Below, in pieces: positions 61,909 to 64,000 of a stretch of 64,000 nucleotides of DNA; the stretch's first letter is position 1; the number at the start of each line of letters is the position of its first letter. The position numbers were made by a program, and so were the translations under genes. The notes beneath the pieces are model-generated. The model saw only the letters and a program-made list of their open reading frames with translations, was not told the DNA's origin and did no database searches. Source of the stretch: Tautonia marina (GTDB lineage: Bacteria; Planctomycetota; Planctomycetia; Isosphaerales; Isosphaeraceae); the NCBI RefSeq assembly GCF_009177065.1, contig NZ_WEZF01000021.1, positions 1 through 64,000 on the forward strand. The letters are read 5' to 3'.

Positions 61909-62088
61909 TCACAAATGGTGGTTTTTTTCTGGGTGGCCCCGGTTGCTCGTCAACCGGGGTCGCGGAGCGACGAGCGGTCTCGGTGCGGCCTCCCGTCGCC
62001 TCTCGCGGCTGCGCCACCCCGGTTGGCGAGCAACCGGGGCCACCCAGGACAACGGGGCGACGCATCATCTGAGCGTAGAAGCGGTACT
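61895..62088. repeat. Long inverted repeat, REPIN/MITE-like
   Basis: The arm at 61895-61960 and the reverse complement of 62016-62088 are related over their whole length. The inner 30 bases (61931-61960 versus 62016-62045) match at 29 positions. Each arm contains its own hairpin, CCCCGGTTG...CAACCGGGG (61937-61959 and 62017-62039). Two inverted hairpin units in one element is the REPIN layout. No transposase gene is present, so it would be non-autonomous. Confidence 0.7.
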
Positions 62089-62112
62089 CGGGCACCTGTC
62101 TCGGAGACTCGA

Positions 62113-62391
62113 TCAGGCCAGGGGGGTTTCGGTGTAGAAGATGGCGCGGAGGCGGCCGGGGGTGGTTTCGTCGGGGACGAAGCGGTCGACGATCAGGTCG
62201 CCGGAGCGGCCGTCGGAGAGTTCGAGGGTGTAGAGGACGCCCGGCTCCACGGCGGATTCGTCGGAGACGAGGAGGTAGCCGTTCCAGTTCGATCGGGTGC
62301 CGTCCTGGGGGCCGAGATATTCGATGTAGACGTTGGCGGGGTCGAGCCGGGGCTCGGAGCCCTCTTTGAGGATGCCGCGGAAGTGGTGCAT
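62113..62391 (-). CDS. Small protein, unknown function
   Basis: A 92-residue protein, MHHFRGILKEGSEPRLDPANVYIEYLGPQDG..., with a beta-rich pattern (NGYLLVSDESAVEPGVLYTLELSDGRSGDLIVDRFV) and no Cys, transmembrane helix or recognised domain. Because it is compact, uninterrupted and free of low complexity, I regard it as probably real. It lies 95 bases after the TIM-barrel gene on the same strand. Its stop is 25 bases from the inverted repeat. It could be a stand-alone beta-barrel-like or OB-like domain. Confidence 0.55.
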   Translation of the reverse strand: MHHFRGILKEGSEPRLDPANVYIEYLGPQDGTRSNWNGYLLVSDESAVEPGVLYTLELSDGRSGDLIVDRFVPDETTPGRLRAIFYTETPLA

Positions 62392-62486
62392 CGTCCGATC
62401 CTCCGCCGGTCGGGCGGGGCTCCCAACGCGGTGAGTGGTCGGGAGCGTCGCGGGTCCGGGTCGTGGGTCGAGGAGGTCAGTCAGAA

Positions 62487-63404
62487 TCAGAAGGAGTCAC
62501 ACTCAATGTAGGCGTTGATGACGGCCAGCTCCCCTTCCTTTCCGGGGAGGGAGTTGCCGTGCTCCATGCCGATGACGCCGTCGAACTGCTTGGCATGGAT
62601 GTGCTTGAAGATGTTGGTGTAGTTCATCTCCCCCGTGGTCGGCTCCTTGCGGCCGGGGTTGTCGCCGGTCTGGAAGTAGGCGACCTCGGACCAGGCGGCG
62701 TCGATGTTGGGGATGATGTTCCCTTCGCTGATCTGTTGATGATACAGGTCGAACAGGATCTTGCACGAGGGGTGATCGACGGCCCGGCAGATCATGTACG
62801 CCTGGGGAATCTGCCAGAGGAACATCTCGGGGTGGTCGCGGAAGTGGTTCAGGGGTTCGAGGACCATGATCAGGCCGCTCGGCTCGAAAATCTCGCAGCA
62901 GCGGCGCAGGAGTTCGATGGCGTTGGCGGTCTGGTAATCGAGCGGGAGCCGGTGGTCGAAGGTGCCGGGGGCGATGGTGGTCCACTTCGCATTGACACGC
63001 TTGGCGACCTCAAGGGCGTTGCGGACGTCGGCCAGGACCTTCTCGATGTGCTCGTCCTTGCCGGAGGTGAAAATCGGGTCGGAGAAGCTGGCGGTGGTGA
63101 CGAAAACCCCCATCTCCATGCCGAGACGTTCCATCTCTCGGGCGATTGCCTTCTGCTCCTCGACCGGACGGCGCATCATGCCGTTGTCTTCCAGAGCGCG
63201 GAAGCCAACGTCGGCCATGAACTTCAACTCGTCGAGAACGCCGCCGGGGGCATGATTGCGAAACATGCCGAAATGCGGGGCGTACTTCAGGCGAAAGTCG
63301 CGGTGGGGGACATCCTGCGCAGCGGCCGAGGCACGCGGGACCGATCCCAGGGCAGCACCGGCGGCCAGGCCGGCGGCAACGAAATCACGGCGATTGAGGG
63401 GCAT
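62487..63404 (-). CDS. Tat-exported TIM-barrel (hydroxypyruvate isomerase-like) protein 2
   Basis: A 305-residue paralogue of the protein at 44152-45051, with a twin-arginine leader (MPLNRRDFVAAGLAAGAALGSVPRASA). The barrel contains YAPHFGMFRNHAPGG, LIMVLEPLNHFRDHPEMFL (metal-binding Glu), ILFDLYHQQISEGNII and YFQTGDNPGRKEPTTGEMNY. These resemble hydroxypyruvate isomerase/AP-endonuclease-2 family enzymes. ATG 63404 gives the Tat leader directly at the N-terminus. Role and substrate are unknown; export suggests a sugar-derived substrate outside the cytoplasm. Confidence 0.88.
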   Translation of the reverse strand: MPLNRRDFVAAGLAAGAALGSVPRASAAAQDVPHRDFRLKYAPHFGMFRNHAPGGVLDELKFMADVGFRALEDNGMMRRPVEEQKAIAREMERLGMEMGVFVTTASFSDPIFTSGKDEHIEKVLADVRNALEVAKRVNAKWTTIAPGTFDHRLPLDYQTANAIELLRRCCEIFEPSGLIMVLEPLNHFRDHPEMFLWQIPQAYMICRAVDHPSCKILFDLYHQQISEGNIIPNIDAAWSEVAYFQTGDNPGRKEPTTGEMNYTNIFKHIHAKQFDGVIGMEHGNSLPGKEGELAVINAYIECDSF

Positions 63405-63699
63405 GAGTGCTTCTCCATCCGTCGATCGGCCGGGAGCGTTGTCACCGAACCCGACCCGAGCAGATCGGTGGACAACGCGGCCGTCATCTTTCTTTGAATG
63501 TACCAGGCAGATCGGCCGCGACAATGGGCCGTCGCGGAAGGCGGGCGGTGATCGCCGGACTTGCCATTCGGCGCCGGGCGGAGAATGTCACGATCCGCCT
63601 TGGCAAGATCGGGCGTTTGGCTATGATCGCGAACAACCCCCGATCGAGCCCGTCTCTTGAGAAGGCAGGCCGACTCTTTGTTCCGTCAGGGAGGACGGC
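63405..63699. other. Divergent intergenic region, 295 bases
   Basis: It separates the TIM-barrel gene from the glycosyltransferase gene and should hold both promoters. A ribosome binding site AGGGAGG (about 63688-63694) precedes the downstream ATG. No other clear signal was found. Confidence 0.45.
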
Positions 63700-64000
63700 A
63701 TGAAGGCCCTCGCCCTGGTCGAGGCTCCCGACCACGTCTGCTGCCGATACCGTGTCCGAGCCTTCGCGGAGGCCCTGGCAGCGGCCGGATGGTCGTTGAC
63801 CATTGAGGGCCTGGCCCGAGGGGCACTCGCCCGGCCGAGGCAATTGCGCAGGGCTCGGCAATTCGATGCCGTGATCTTGCAACGCAAGCTTTTAAACCCT
63901 TGGGAGATGGCATTGCTGCGGCGCGCCAGCCGCCGCCTGATCTTCGACCTCGACGACGCGGTCTTCTGGCGAGACTCGTACCACCCGAAAGGGGTGCGGT
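63700..64000 (+). CDS. Glycosyltransferase, N-terminal part (cut by window end)
   Basis: At least 100 residues are encoded from ATG 63700 (MKALALVEAPDHVCCRYRVRAFAEALAAAGW), running off the end of the window. The N-terminal Rossmann-like pattern, a long helix with CRYRVRAFAEAL, then FDAVILQRKLLNPWEM and RLIFDLDDAVFW, is typical of GT4-like glycosyltransferases of planctomycetes. It has a good AGGGAGG ribosome binding site. Donor and acceptor cannot be told. Confidence 0.7.
   Translation, partial: MKALALVEAPDHVCCRYRVRAFAEALAAAGWSLTIEGLARGALARPRQLRRARQFDAVILQRKLLNPWEMALLRRASRRLIFDLDDAVFWRDSYHPKGVR

Noticed and set aside
1-64000. tRNA/rRNA genes, CRISPR arrays, prophage or transposase genes
   Set aside because: None could be recognised by eye in the intergenic gaps; the comb repeats lack the identical repeats of a CRISPR array, and no cas or transposase gene is present. 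A covariance-model scan would be decisive for tRNAs.

Overview
The window looks like chromosomal DNA of a high-GC planctomycete, most likely of the Isosphaeraceae (Tautonia, Singulisphaera or Isosphaera-like). The evidence is the combination of DUF1501, DUF1549/DUF1553 and planctomycete-cytochrome proteins, a DUF1559 pilin-like protein, two PEP-CTERM proteins, a large planctomycete-type Ser/Thr kinase, and Tat-exported TIM-barrel proteins. No tRNA, rRNA, CRISPR array, insertion sequence or prophage gene was recognised.

Layout. Positions 1-975 are non-coding and hold a perfect hairpin, two copies of an unusual 'comb' repeat, and iteron-like sites before a DUF2239 gene. Positions 1.7-4.2 kb carry aroC, a small membrane protein and purC on the minus strand. 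Positions 4.5-13 kb on the plus strand carry a planctomycete surface/cytochrome set: DUF1501, a methyltransferase, a Big2-DUF1549-DUF1553 protein, and a 1211-residue cytochrome/WD40/pre-peptidase protein. Positions 13-24 kb hold membrane proteins, a NUDIX hydrolase, an acyl-CoA dehydrogenase-like protein, a receptor-like kinase, a DUF58 pair and a GH57 glucanotransferase. Positions 24-32.5 kb are a long minus-strand run: PEP-CTERM protein, glgA, a zinc-ribbon protein, bioD, DUF429, dapF, two paralogous small membrane proteins, a PhyH dioxygenase and a ferredoxin. Positions 32.7-38.9 kb contain an exported coiled-coil protein, a ComEC protein fused to an alpha/beta hydrolase, and trpS. Positions 39-41.2 kb contain a cobalamin riboswitch reading into a DUF1559 protein and a DUF4465 PEP-CTERM protein. 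Positions 45.2-51 kb hold a complete seven-gene Mrp Na+/H+ antiporter operon, every junction overlapping. Positions 52.5-60 kb hold two overlapping FHA proteins and a four-gene set (UxaA-type dehydratase, GT39-like membrane glycosyltransferase, GT1-like glycosyltransferase, sugar epimerase). Positions 59.9-61 kb are non-coding and hold three more comb repeats. The end carries a YkgJ protein beside a REPIN/MITE-like inverted repeat, a small unknown protein, a second TIM-barrel isomerase and the start of a glycosyltransferase.

The most promising biology is (1) the riboswitch - DUF1559 - DUF4465/PEP-CTERM unit, which suggests a vitamin B12-repressed cell-surface system; (2) a five-copy intergenic element in which a helically phased GTGCGC array is followed, after a nearly constant 55-57 bases of non-conserved sequence, by TTCGTTTCG; and (3) the ComEC-hydrolase fusion. 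Functional statements rest on motifs read by eye; no database search was run.
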